NCBI RefSeq assembly: GCF_014643915.1
Contig: NZ_BMKE01000001.1
Coordinates: forward strand, 62,001-126,000
Origin: Oceanisphaera marina
Lineage (GTDB): Bacteria > Pseudomonadota > Gammaproteobacteria > Enterobacterales > Aeromonadaceae
Reading direction: 5' to 3'
DNA: 64,000 nt
The stretch's first letter is position 1. Every line of letters starts with the position of its first letter. The notes under the pieces were generated by a model. It was not told where the DNA came from. It saw only the letters and a list, made by a program, of their open reading frames with translations, and made no database searches. Below are positions 25,207 to 32,939 of the stretch, in pieces. The position numbers were made by a program, and so were the translations under genes.

Positions 25207-26130
25207 ATGGCGGAAGGAAAACAGCCGGTATTGAATCAGGTCAGCGATTTCGAATTGAAGCTGTTGAAGGTGTTCCGCACCGTGGCGGCCTGTGGCGGCT
25301 TTTCGGCGGCGGAAGTGAGCTTGGGTATCAGCCGGGCGGCGATCAGCATGCAGATGGCGGATCTGGAAAGCCGATTGGGATTCAAACTCTGCCAGCGCGG
25401 CCGGGCCGGTTTTGCCCTCACCGACGAAGGACGACGAGTGCTGGAGGCCAGCGATCGGCTGGTGGGGGCCATCGACCACTTCAAGGCCGAAATCAACGAT
25501 CTGCACCAGCACCTGCGCGGCACCCTGGCCATCGGCATTACCGACAACCTGGTCAGCCACCCAGGCATGAAGATCACCCACGGTCTGGCCGCGCTCAAGG
25601 CCCGGGGGCCGGAGGTGAAGATCAATATTCACATGCAACCGTCGAACGATATAGAAATCGGCGTGCTCGACGGCCGGCTCAATGTGGGCGTGGTGCCCCG
25701 GGTGCGCGAGCTGCCAGGGCTGGATTACCTGCCGCTCTACGAAGAAAGCTCCAGCCTCTATTGCGCCGTTGGCCACCCGCTGTTTTCTGCGGACGACGAG
25801 GCCTGTCAATCTCTGACCGACTACGAGGTGGTGGTGCCCAGCTTCGCCCTGCCCGCCGAGGCGCAAGCACTGTATCGCCGTCATCCGCTGGGCGCGAAGG
25901 CCAACGATCGGGAAGGCATCATGTTTTTACTGCTTACCGGCTGTTATCTCGGCTACCTGCCCGACCATTATGCCCGTCCTTGGGTGGAACGCGGCCGCTT
26001 GAAAGCCTTGCAGCCGGAAAAAACCGGCTTTACCACCCGTTTTTGCGCCATTACCGCCCGCAGCCGCCGAGCCAATCTGGTGCTAGACACCTTTCTGGAA
26101 ACGCTATTACCGCCCTCCTCTGCAGGCTGA
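25207..26130 (+). CDS. LysR-family transcriptional regulator
   Basis: 307 residues. The N-terminal winged helix-turn-helix is at ~16-75 (LKVFRTVAACGGFSAAEVSLGISRAAISMQMADLESRLG), followed by the linker helix and an effector-binding domain with two Rossmann-like subdomains (LAIGITDNLVSHPGMKI, and the second starting near DYLPLYEE). It is divergent from the aminotransferase gene, the standard layout for a LysR activator of a catabolic operon; the nested inverted repeat at 24992-25024 is the likely site. AAAGGAG precedes ATG 25207. The inducer may be an amine or the semialdehyde product. Confidence 0.9.
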   Translation: MAEGKQPVLNQVSDFELKLLKVFRTVAACGGFSAAEVSLGISRAAISMQMADLESRLGFKLCQRGRAGFALTDEGRRVLEASDRLVGAIDHFKAEINDLHQHLRGTLAIGITDNLVSHPGMKITHGLAALKARGPEVKINIHMQPSNDIEIGVLDGRLNVGVVPRVRELPGLDYLPLYEESSSLYCAVGHPLFSADDEACQSLTDYEVVVPSFALPAEAQALYRRHPLGAKANDREGIMFLLLTGCYLGYLPDHYARPWVERGRLKALQPEKTGFTTRFCAITARSRRANLVLDTFLETLLPPSSAG

Positions 26131-26178
26131 GCCGCCTCTTCGGCGCTGTCTTTGTCTGCTGACTGCCGGAACGACTCG

Positions 26179-26198
26179 AATAAACAAGCTTGTTTATT
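26179..26198. promoter_or_regulatory. Perfect 20-bp palindrome upstream of nirK
   Basis: AATAAACAAG/CTTGTTTATT is a perfect dyad that ends inside the FNR-type site. It may be an operator for a second regulator or a hairpin closing the LysR transcript; a terminator T-run is lacking. Confidence 0.5.
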
Positions 26199-26259
26199 GA
26201 TCCACATCAGCTCAACTTGACTCTCTTTCATACAAACTGGCATTGCAGATACATATAAT
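26197..26259 (+). promoter_or_regulatory. FNR/DNR-type activated promoter of the nir operon
   Basis: TTGAT-ccac-ATCAG (26197-26210) matches the FNR/DNR consensus TTGATnnnnATCAA with one mismatch. A perfect -10 hexamer TATAAT lies at 26254-26259. With a start point about 7 bases later, the site centre is near -62, the typical class I activation position. This suits oxygen- or nitric-oxide-responsive control of nitrite reductase. There is no good -35 box, as expected for an activator-dependent promoter. Confidence 0.72.
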
Positions 26260-26300
26260 AATACCAAGTCGCTGACAATGCCGTATGCAGGGAGCCGTAT

Positions 26301-27722
26301 ATGAAACTCAACAAACTGGTTGCAGCACTGAGCTTTACCTTCGCCCTTTCCGCCCAGGCCGCCAGCCTGCCGGTAATAGACGCCGTATTGACTTCTCCTC
26401 CCATGGTGCCGCCGCCCATCACCCGGGATCACGCCGCCAAGGTGGTGGTGAAAATGGAAACCGTAGAAAAGGTGATGGAAATTGCCGATGGCGTGGAATA
26501 CATGTTCTGGACCTTTGGCGGATCTGTACCCGGTCAGTTTCTGCGGGTGCGCGAGGGCGATGAGGTTGAGTTCCATCTCTCCAATCACCCCAGCTCCAAG
26601 ATGCCCCACAACATCGACTTGCACGCGGTCACCGGCCCAGGTGGTGGTGCGGCCGCTTCCTTTACTGCGCCGGGCCACACCTCGGTATTCAATTTCAAGG
26701 CGCTTAACCCCGGGTTGTATGTGTATCACTGTGCCACGGCGCCGGTGGGCATGCACATTGCCAACGGTATGTATGGCTTGATCCTGGTCGAGCCAGAAGC
26801 AGGCTTGCCGCCGGTAGACAAGGAATATTACGTGATGCAGGGCGACTTCTATACCAAGGGCGCCTATGGCGAACAGGGACTGCAGTCGTTCGATATGGAC
26901 AAGGCCATCAAGGAACAGCCGGACTATGTAGTGTTCAACGGTGCCGTAGGCGCGCTGAATGGCGAAAAGGCACTGACCGCCAACGTAGGCGAAACCGTGC
27001 GGCTTTTTGTGGGCAACGGCGGGCCTAACCTGGTGTCGTCTTTCCATGTCATCGGCGAGATTTTCGACAAAGTCAACGTAGAGGGTGGCAATCTGCAGAA
27101 CGAAAACGTGCAAACCACCCTGGTGCCCGCCGGTGGCGCCGCCGTGGCCGAGTTCAAGCTGGAGGTGCCCGGCAACTTCATTCTGGTGGATCACTCCATC
27201 TTTCGGGCCTTCAACAAGGGGGCACTCGGCATGATGACGGTAGACGGCCCCGAAGATAAAATCGTCTATTCCGGCAAGGTGGCCGAAAACGTCTACCTGC
27301 CCGAAGGCTCGGCGATACAGAGCATTCCCAACGGTCATCCCAAACTGGTCGCCAACAACAAGGACGACCAGTTGCTGTACGGCAAGCGGGTGTATGAGGC
27401 CAACTGTCAGGCCTGTCACCAGGCCGACGGCAAGGGCATCCCCGGCGCCTTTCCTCCGCTGGCCAATTCAGACTTCCTGAATGCCGATACCACCCGGGCG
27501 ATTGACGTGGTGATCCATGGCCTGAAAGGCCCTATCAAGGTGAATGGTCAGGCCTTCGACAGCATTATGCCCGCCATGAGCCTCACCGACGAGGATACCG
27601 CCAACGCCCTGACCTATGTGCTGAATAGTTGGGGGAATAACGGTACCGCCATTAGCCCGGAACAGGTGGAAAAACGCCGCAATGAAGGCAAAGCCATCAT
27701 TATGGAAGGGAGCGCTCACTAA
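26301..27722 (+). CDS. nirK: Copper nitrite reductase fused to a C-terminal cytochrome c domain
   Basis: 473 residues; reduces nitrite to nitric oxide in the periplasm during denitrification. Signal peptide [20 protein letters not shown] (cut near 20). Two cupredoxin domains carry the type 1 copper ligands H103, C144, H152 and M157, type 2 ligands H108 and H143, and the active-site Asp106 ([22 protein letters not shown]). The second domain has [10 protein letters not shown] and [12 protein letters not shown]. About 100 extra residues hold CQACH (369-373) and a later Met ligand region (IMPAMSL), a class I cytochrome c, which should deliver electrons directly to type 1 copper. AGGGAG precedes the ATG. 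First gene of a nirK-nirV-SCO operon. Confidence 0.95.
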   Translation: MKLNKLVAALSFTFALSAQAASLPVIDAVLTSPPMVPPPITRDHAAKVVVKMETVEKVMEIADGVEYMFWTFGGSVPGQFLRVREGDEVEFHLSNHPSSKMPHNIDLHAVTGPGGGAAASFTAPGHTSVFNFKALNPGLYVYHCATAPVGMHIANGMYGLILVEPEAGLPPVDKEYYVMQGDFYTKGAYGEQGLQSFDMDKAIKEQPDYVVFNGAVGALNGEKALTANVGETVRLFVGNGGPNLVSSFHVIGEIFDKVNVEGGNLQNENVQTTLVPAGGAAVAEFKLEVPGNFILVDHSIFRAFNKGALGMMTVDGPEDKIVYSGKVAENVYLPEGSAIQSIPNGHPKLVANNKDDQLLYGKRVYEANCQACHQADGKGIPGAFPPLANSDFLNADTTRAIDVVIHGLKGPIKVNGQAFDSIMPAMSLTDEDTANALTYVLNSWGNNGTAISPEQVEKRRNEGKAIIMEGSAH

Positions 27723-28498
27723 TGATGATGGCACTGCTGCTTGGCATGACGGCATTGCAGGCATCGGTGCCAGGTATGGTCGAACTTCCCCGCGGGGAGG
27801 TTCGACCGCTTTACCTGACCAAAGACAGCCCGCTTACTCAAGTGGCACCATTTTGGCTGGATACCACCCCGGTGACCAACCGCCAGTTTGCCGATTTTGT
27901 GCGACGGCATTCAGGCTGGCAGCCCCAACAAATTCCTGCTCTGTTTGCCGAAGCACAGTATTTACGTCACTGGGCCGAACAAGGCCCAACCACAGAACAA
28001 CAAGAGCAACCCGTCACTTATGTTTCCTGGTTTGCCGCCAGTGCCTATTGCCAGGCCCAGGGAAAACGTCTGCCAACAGTGTCGGAATGGGAATATGTGG
28101 CTCAGGCTTCGGAGCTGGCTGCCAACGGCAGTACAGAGCCTGGTTACACTCGGCGTATTTTGTCCTGGTATGCCCGCCCGGCCACCGCCACCCTGCCTGA
28201 TGTGGGGCACAGCCCGGCCAACTACTGGCAAATACAGGATCTGCACGGTTTGGTATGGGAATGGACGCAAGACTTCAACTCAGCCCTGGTGACCGGCGAG
28301 TCGCGAGGAGACAGCTCGCTTGATCAGGGGTTGTTTTGTGGCTCGGCGGCCGCAGGCAGTGCCGACCCGTCCGATTATGCCGCTTTTATGCGCTTTGGTT
28401 TTCGCTCCAGCCTGAAGGCGCCTTATACCCTGCAAAACCTGGGATTCAGGTGTGCACAGGATCTGGCGCCACCCGAATCACCAGGAGAGACCCCATGA
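27722..28498 (+). CDS. nirV: NirV, formylglycine-generating-enzyme (SUMF1)-fold protein
   Basis: 258 residues of the FGE-sulfatase fold: TTPVTNRQFADFVRRH, PVTYVSWFAASAYCQAQGKRLPTVSEWEYVAQ, LHGLVWEWTQDF and NLGFRCAQD are in the standard order. The start overlaps the nirK stop (TAATG). A short hydrophobic N-terminus ([18 protein letters not shown]) suggests export. NirV accompanies nirK in many denitrifiers; it is not catalytically essential in tested strains and its exact role in copper-nitrite-reductase maturation is unresolved. Family cysteines used for formylglycine formation are not obviously conserved. Confidence 0.9.
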   Translation: MMMALLLGMTALQASVPGMVELPRGEVRPLYLTKDSPLTQVAPFWLDTTPVTNRQFADFVRRHSGWQPQQIPALFAEAQYLRHWAEQGPTTEQQEQPVTYVSWFAASAYCQAQGKRLPTVSEWEYVAQASELAANGSTEPGYTRRILSWYARPATATLPDVGHSPANYWQIQDLHGLVWEWTQDFNSALVTGESRGDSSLDQGLFCGSAAAGSADPSDYAAFMRFGFRSSLKAPYTLQNLGFRCAQDLAPPESPGETP

Positions 28499-29091
28499 AG
28501 ATATTGCAGATGTTGATGTTACTGGTCGTATTTAATGTGCACGCCGCCCTGCCGGGGGATTCGGTTTATCAGCTGACCAGCCAGTGGCAAAACCGTTATG
28601 ACAACCCCGTTAACCTTGCCGAGCTGGCCGGAAAAAAGCAGATAGTAGCGTTGATCTATACCGACTGTATTACCGCCTGCCCGGTTATTGTATCGGACAT
28701 GAAAGCCATACAAAAGGCACTCACTCCGGTGCAACAGCAGCAAGTGGGCTTTGTGTTGGTGTCGTTAACGCCCGCCCGGGATACCCCCAAAATCATGCGT
28801 CACTTCGCCAAAAAAAGAGGCCTGAACCAGCATTGGAGCCTGCTTAGCGGCCACGATGCAGACGTACGCACCCTGGCCATGGCACTGAGTATTCAGTATA
28901 TGGGGTTGGCCGACGGTGACATTGCCCACTCCAATGCCATCAGCGTGCTGGACGAACAGGGGCGATTACAGTTTCAGCAAGTAGGTTTGCCCGGCGGACC
29001 AGAAGCCCTGATTAACAAGGTTTGGCCTCAGACAAAGCTGGAAGCCTTACGCGATACGCCATCAGTTAAAGACAAACCCGGCATTTTGTAG
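28495..29091 (+). CDS. SCO1/SenC-family copper chaperone
   Basis: 198 residues of the SCO family (thioredoxin fold). Copper ligands are C58 and C62 (TDCITACPV) and H145 (DIAHSNAIS), all present. An N-terminal hydrophobic segment (MLMLLVVFNVHA) directs it to the periplasm or anchors it. ATG 28495 overlaps the nirV stop (ATGA). In this operon it most likely loads copper into NirK rather than cytochrome oxidase. The TAG stop (29089-29091) lies inside the TGTAG end of a family A repeat, so the last residues (about SVKDKPGIL) seem to be encoded by repeat-associated sequence. Confidence 0.9.
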   Translation: MKILQMLMLLVVFNVHAALPGDSVYQLTSQWQNRYDNPVNLAELAGKKQIVALIYTDCITACPVIVSDMKAIQKALTPVQQQQVGFVLVSLTPARDTPKIMRHFAKKRGLNQHWSLLSGHDADVRTLAMALSIQYMGLADGDIAHSNAISVLDEQGRLQFQQVGLPGGPEALINKVWPQTKLEALRDTPSVKDKPGIL

Positions 29092-29179
29092 CCGGCGCTT
29101 CAGCTGCCGGGCCTGCGTTAGCAGGATGGTTTTAAACATCCCGCCGAGACGGGACTGCCAGCTGAAGCGGCAGACTACA
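29087..29179. repeat. Family A repeat, complete copy
   Basis: A 93-bp unit from TGTAGCCGGCGCTTCAG to GCGGCAGACTACA. Four successive hairpins can be drawn: CCGGC...GCCGG, CCTGCgttaGCAGG, TCCCGccgagaCGGGA and CTGCC...GGCAG. The two end hairpins are inverted versions of each other. It supplies the stop codon of the SCO gene. Confidence 0.85.
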
Positions 29180-29194
29180 AAACACACTACATCC

Positions 29195-29287
29195 TGTAGT
29201 CCGGCGCTTCAGCTGCCGGGCCTGCGTTGGCAGGATCGTTTTAACATCCCGCCAGGACGGGACTGCCAGCTAAAGCGGCAGACTACA
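29195..29287. repeat. Family A repeat, complete copy (tandem to the previous one)
   Basis: A second 93-bp unit in the same orientation, 15 bp after the first. It differs at scattered positions but keeps all four hairpins and both ends (TGTAG and CTACA). The pair fills the gap between the convergent SCO and yceH genes. Confidence 0.85.
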
Positions 29288-29319
29288 AACAGACTCGTCT
29301 TTTGTAAGCGGCTCGTTTT

Positions 29320-29943
29320 TTATTCTTCCAGCTCTTGTATGCGGGCTTGCAGGCGGGCTATTTCGGCCTGCAGGTCGGTGACTTGCTGCAGTAGTGCCTG
29401 GTTGTCCTTGTCGTTGCCGGTGTCGGCGTAATGCTCGTAATCGGTGTCACCAAACAGGTGGCCGTAACGGGCATCTCGCTTGCCCGGCAACCTGGCCAGC
29501 TTGATGACATACGGCCCCTTTTCAATCAGACTTTGCAAGCCCTCTTCTACACCAGCAACCTCACTGAACTGATGCAGGCGCGAGGTGCGACTGCGCAGCT
29601 CACCCGGCGTTTGCGGGCCACGCAGCAGGAGTTCGCAAACAATGGCCAGCTCGGCGCTACTGAACTGCAGATCACCAAACTCGGTATTACAAAAGCGATG
29701 CTGATATTTGGCGGTGCGGGAGTTGAAGTCGGCACAGTTATTAACCAGATGTCGTGCCGAGAGCGAATCCAGCGCGACTTGCAGCTCGGCTTCGGTCAGG
29801 CTCATCACCGGCTGGCGATTACTTTTCTGATTGCAGGCATTGAGCAATGATTTCAGGGTCAGTGGATACACTTCTGGGGTAGACACCTGTTTCTCGATCA
29901 AACAGCCAATAATTCTTTGTTCCAATAGCGAAAGCACTTCCAT
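29320..29943 (-). CDS. yceH: YceH family (DUF480) protein
   Basis: 207 residues. The N-terminus LSLLEQRIIGCLIEKQVSTPEVYPLTLKSLLNACNQKSNRQPV is diagnostic of the DUF480/YceH family, which has two tandem winged-helix domains. LLLRGPQTPGELRSRTSRLHQF marks the second. The C-terminus forms a short coiled coil (QVTDLQAEIARLQARIQELEE). It is probably a DNA-binding or regulatory protein, but the function is unknown in any organism I know of. Convergent with the nir operon. Confidence 0.9.
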   Translation of the reverse strand: MEVLSLLEQRIIGCLIEKQVSTPEVYPLTLKSLLNACNQKSNRQPVMSLTEAELQVALDSLSARHLVNNCADFNSRTAKYQHRFCNTEFGDLQFSSAELAIVCELLLRGPQTPGELRSRTSRLHQFSEVAGVEEGLQSLIEKGPYVIKLARLPGKRDARYGHLFGDTDYEHYADTGNDKDNQALLQQVTDLQAEIARLQARIQELEE

Positions 29944-30263
29944 ATACCGACTCCTCAGTTTTATGTTCCAACCTACCGTAAAAAACCATAAACACCAATA
30001 AAAACTGATATTTAGCTACTATAAAGCTCTGTTGCTCACAGCCTTTCACCCGTCTTGAATATACAAATTCGTCAAGTATTTACCCTAGGCGCCGATAGAA
30101 ATAACACCAGATCAACATTACCTTTACATACTGGCAATCAAGACAGAAAATGTGTCCCAACGCAAAACATAAGAATAAACACATTTAATCAGTAGGTTGC
30201 TCTGAAAGAAACGACTAGATTAGGAGTCGTTATCGAACACGCCATTACTAAAGGATTAGTTGT
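29944..30263. other. Intergenic region holding the chemoreceptor promoter
   Basis: 320 bp between divergent yceH and the chemoreceptor. It contains a sigma-28 promoter (listed next) and a hairpin AACGACT...AGTCGTT (30210-30232) in the leader about 30 bases before the chemoreceptor ATG. No gene seen. Confidence 0.55.
30072..30098 (+). promoter_or_regulatory. Sigma-28 (FliA) promoter of the chemoreceptor gene
   Basis: TCAAGTAT (30072-30079), an 11-bp spacer, and GCCGATAG (30091-30098). Compared with the FliA consensus TAAAGTTT-N11-GCCGATAA this is 6/8 and 7/8 with the exact spacer. It places the methyl-accepting chemotaxis gene in the late flagellar regulon and predicts a leader of about 160 nt. 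Confidence 0.75.
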
Positions 30264-32147
30264 ATGAAAATAACCCATAAGGTTGGCCTTGCCGCCGCCA
30301 CCGTGCTGTTGCTGACCGTCAGCATCTTGTCGTGGATGCAGCTCTCGCAGGTAAAGGATGCCCTGCGCAGCCAGACTACCGCGGCCATCACCGAAACCAG
30401 CTCTACTCTGGCCAGCCAGATAGAAAACTGGCTTAACAGCAAGCTCAAGCTGGTCGACATGATGGCTCAGAGCATCAATCGTGATTACAGCCCCGAACAG
30501 GTACAACGCGTGTTTGACACCCCGCTGTTGAAAGATGAATTTTTACTTGTGTTCGGTGGACTGGAAAGCCAGAACGGCCGCAGCATCGGCAATGATCCAG
30601 GCTGGAATCCTCCCGGCTGGGATGCACGCCAGCGCCCCTGGTATCCGGTGGCCAAGCAGGCCAACAGAGCCGTACTGACCGAACCCTATGCCGATTCCGT
30701 CACCGGCGACATTCTGATTTCTGTGGTTTCCGCCATTCGTACCAACGGACAGTTTCAGGGTGCATTTGGTGGTGACCTCAGTCTGCAAACGGTCACCGAT
30801 GCCATTAACCATATCGATTTCAACGGTGCCGGCTATGCCTTTCTGGTTGCCGAAAACGGTAATATTATTTCTCACCCCAACGCCGAACTGAACGGCCAGT
30901 CGCTGAATACCCTGTTTGAGGGCGTAAAACCTGAACTGACGCCCTCGATTACCAGCTATTCGTTGGCAGGCCAGCCGCACTGGGTTTCGTTCACCCCACT
31001 GACCCAGCTGCCAGGCGAAAACTGGTATATAGGCGTGATCTTGAATGAAGCCGTGGTAATGGCAAAGGCAGATAGCCTGCAATGGCAAACTCTGCTTATT
31101 TCCGTGTTCGGGGTACTGGTTAGCCTGGTCTTGCTGGTGTTACTGATGAGTAATCTGCTCAAACCGCTTGGTGGATTGCATCAATCATTGATCAACATCA
31201 ATGGCGGCCAGGGGGATTTGACCAAACGACTGCCCATTCTGCGTGAAGATGAATTTGGCCTGGTTGCCAATGAATTCAACGGTTTTCTGGAGCACTTGCA
31301 AAAACTGATTGGTGAGGTGATGGAGAGTTCTCACAAGCTGAAAACCAGCATCAATGATACGTCCGGGCAATCGGAACAAGCCGAGAATCAACTGCAGGTG
31401 CAACTGCAGGAACTCGACCAGCTGGCAACCGCCATGCATGAAATGGCCGCTACCGCCAACGAAGTGGCCCAGCACGCCCAACACGCAGCCGAAGCCGCCA
31501 ACGCAGCCAGTCTGGAAACCGAACAGGGCGCCCAGGTAGTGTCCCGTTCAACCCAGGCAATTGAGCGATTGGCCGCAGATATGGAAGACACCATGGTCTC
31601 GGTAAATGAATTGGCACAGCTGAGTCATAACATAGAGTCCATTCTGTCGGTCATCACGGGTATTGCCGAACAAACCAACCTGCTGGCACTGAATGCCGCC
31701 ATTGAAGCCGCCCGGGCAGGAGAATCAGGCCGTGGTTTTGCCGTGGTAGCCGATGAGGTGCGATCGCTGGCCTCTCGCACTCAGCGCTCCACCCAGGAAA
31801 TAGGCGGCATGATAGAAAAGCTGCAAAGCGGCGTGAAGGTAGCGGAAAGCAAAATGAAGCAGAGTCAGCAGCTGGCAGCACAGACGTCGGTGGATGCCAC
31901 CGAGGCCAACGATGTACTGACCCGCATTCGTGATGCCATTACTCGTATCAACGACATGAATCTGCAAATCGCCACGGCAGCGGAAGAGCAAAGCGCCACC
32001 AGCGAGGAGATAAACCAGAACACCACCAACATCCGCGACATCAGCCAGGATGTGGCGACCGGTGCCGTGGCTCAGGTAAAATACTGTCAGGCCATGCTGG
32101 AACAAATGCAACAACAGAACAAATTGTTGGGAGAGTTCAAAGTGTGA
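30264..32147 (+). CDS. Methyl-accepting chemotaxis protein with dCache-type sensor
   Basis: 627 residues. Helix 1 (~6-24) and helix 2 (~275-297) flank a periplasmic domain of ~250 residues with [23 protein letters not shown] and [17 protein letters not shown], the ligand-pocket signature of dCache_1 sensors, which often bind amino acids. A HAMP domain follows ([10 protein letters not shown]...GDLTKRLP...[10 protein letters not shown]). The signalling domain carries the hairpin tip [20 protein letters not shown] and [18 protein letters not shown]. No C-terminal NWETF pentapeptide for CheR docking is seen. A sigma-28 promoter lies upstream and a terminator downstream. The ligand is unknown. Confidence 0.93.
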   Translation: MKITHKVGLAAATVLLLTVSILSWMQLSQVKDALRSQTTAAITETSSTLASQIENWLNSKLKLVDMMAQSINRDYSPEQVQRVFDTPLLKDEFLLVFGGLESQNGRSIGNDPGWNPPGWDARQRPWYPVAKQANRAVLTEPYADSVTGDILISVVSAIRTNGQFQGAFGGDLSLQTVTDAINHIDFNGAGYAFLVAENGNIISHPNAELNGQSLNTLFEGVKPELTPSITSYSLAGQPHWVSFTPLTQLPGENWYIGVILNEAVVMAKADSLQWQTLLISVFGVLVSLVLLVLLMSNLLKPLGGLHQSLININGGQGDLTKRLPILREDEFGLVANEFNGFLEHLQKLIGEVMESSHKLKTSINDTSGQSEQAENQLQVQLQELDQLATAMHEMAATANEVAQHAQHAAEAANAASLETEQGAQVVSRSTQAIERLAADMEDTMVSVNELAQLSHNIESILSVITGIAEQTNLLALNAAIEAARAGESGRGFAVVADEVRSLASRTQRSTQEIGGMIEKLQSGVKVAESKMKQSQQLAAQTSVDATEANDVLTRIRDAITRINDMNLQIATAAEEQSATSEEINQNTTNIRDISQDVATGAVAQVKYCQAMLEQMQQQNKLLGEFKV

Positions 32148-32173
32148 TCTCGCGTTAAAACCAGCTCACCCTC

Positions 32174-32203
32174 AAAGGCGTCCACTCACGGGCGCCTTTT
32201 TCT
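32174..32203 (+). terminator. Terminator after the chemoreceptor gene
   Basis: Stem AAAGGCG / CGCCTTT with a GC-rich loop, followed by TTTTTC. It lies 26 bp after the stop codon. Confidence 0.75.
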
Positions 32204-32276
32204 TTCGCACGCAAACACGGCATACTGATGACCAGACCTCGGCATCACAATATGCAGTCACCATCAGGAGAACAAT

Positions 32277-32828
32277 ATGTTAATGGAGTCAGGTAAAGCG
32301 GCGCTTATGGTTGTGGATGTGCAGGAAAAACTGCTGCCGGCCATCAATGACAGCGAGCAGTTGAATGCCCGTATTCAATGGCTTATTTCGGCCTGCCGGA
32401 CCTTGAATACCCCGATATTATTTACCGAGCAGTATCCCAGAGGCCTGGGCCATACTGTGCCGGCCCTTACGGCGCTGGTCGAGCAGCCGCAGGTGGTAGA
32501 AAAAATGCACTTTTCGGTGGTGGCCGCCAACTGCCTGCCCGAACACTGGCAAGGCTACCCCCAGATCATCGTATGTGGCATGGAAACCCATGTCTGTGTA
32601 CTGCAAACCGTGCTGGAGCTGGTGAAAGCCGGTAAAGAGGTGTTTGTGGTCGCCGATGCCGTGGGCAGCCGCACCGAGCAGAACCGCCAGTTGGGTCTGG
32701 AGCGGATGCGCGACGCCGGTGCACAGATTGTCAGCCGGGAAATGGTCATTTTCGAGTTGATGCATCAGGCCGGTACCGAACAGTTTAAAACCATCAGCAA
32801 GCAATTCTTGCGCGGCGAGCAACCTTAA
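32277..32828 (+). CDS. Isochorismatase-family cysteine hydrolase
   Basis: 183 residues with the family triad: D14 (ALMVVDVQEKLL), a Lys near 76 (VVEKMHFS) and nucleophile C107 (VCGMETHVCVLQT). The conserved cis-peptide region is GMETH. Related proteins include YcaC, nicotinamidase and isochorismatases; the size and the FTEQYPRGLGHTV segment fit the YcaC-like/mitochondrial-type branch of unknown substrate. CAGGAG lies 6 bases before ATG 32277. It stands alone and is convergent with the AGCS symporter across a heptad-repeat tract. Confidence 0.88.
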   Translation: MLMESGKAALMVVDVQEKLLPAINDSEQLNARIQWLISACRTLNTPILFTEQYPRGLGHTVPALTALVEQPQVVEKMHFSVVAANCLPEHWQGYPQIIVCGMETHVCVLQTVLELVKAGKEVFVVADAVGSRTEQNRQLGLERMRDAGAQIVSREMVIFELMHQAGTEQFKTISKQFLRGEQP

Positions 32829-32832
32829 AGGC

Positions 32833-32937
32833 GGGGAATGGGGAATGGGGAATGGGGAATGGCAGCATTGCCTAATCCCTAATCCCCAATCCCCAATCCC
32901 CAATCCCCAATCCCCAATCCTAATCTCTAATCCCCAA
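32833..32937. repeat. Opposed heptanucleotide tandem tracts (GGGGAAT and CCCCAAT)
   Basis: Four GGGGAAT units (32833-32862) are followed after ~14 bp by about eight CCCTAAT/CCCCAAT-type units (32877-32937). One arm is G-rich and the other C-rich, so both a long imperfect hairpin and G-quadruplexes are possible. The tract fills the gap between two convergent genes and may act as a transcription barrier. Confidence 0.88.
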
Positions 32938-32939
32938 GC

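Noticed and set aside
30189-30460. Minus-strand frames opposite the start of the chemoreceptor gene
   Set aside because: They are antisense shadows of a well-supported gene.
32833-32937. CRISPR-like array of short repeats
   Set aside because: The units are 7 nt in direct tandem with no spacers, so it is a heptamer tract and not a CRISPR array. The same holds for 60045-60098.
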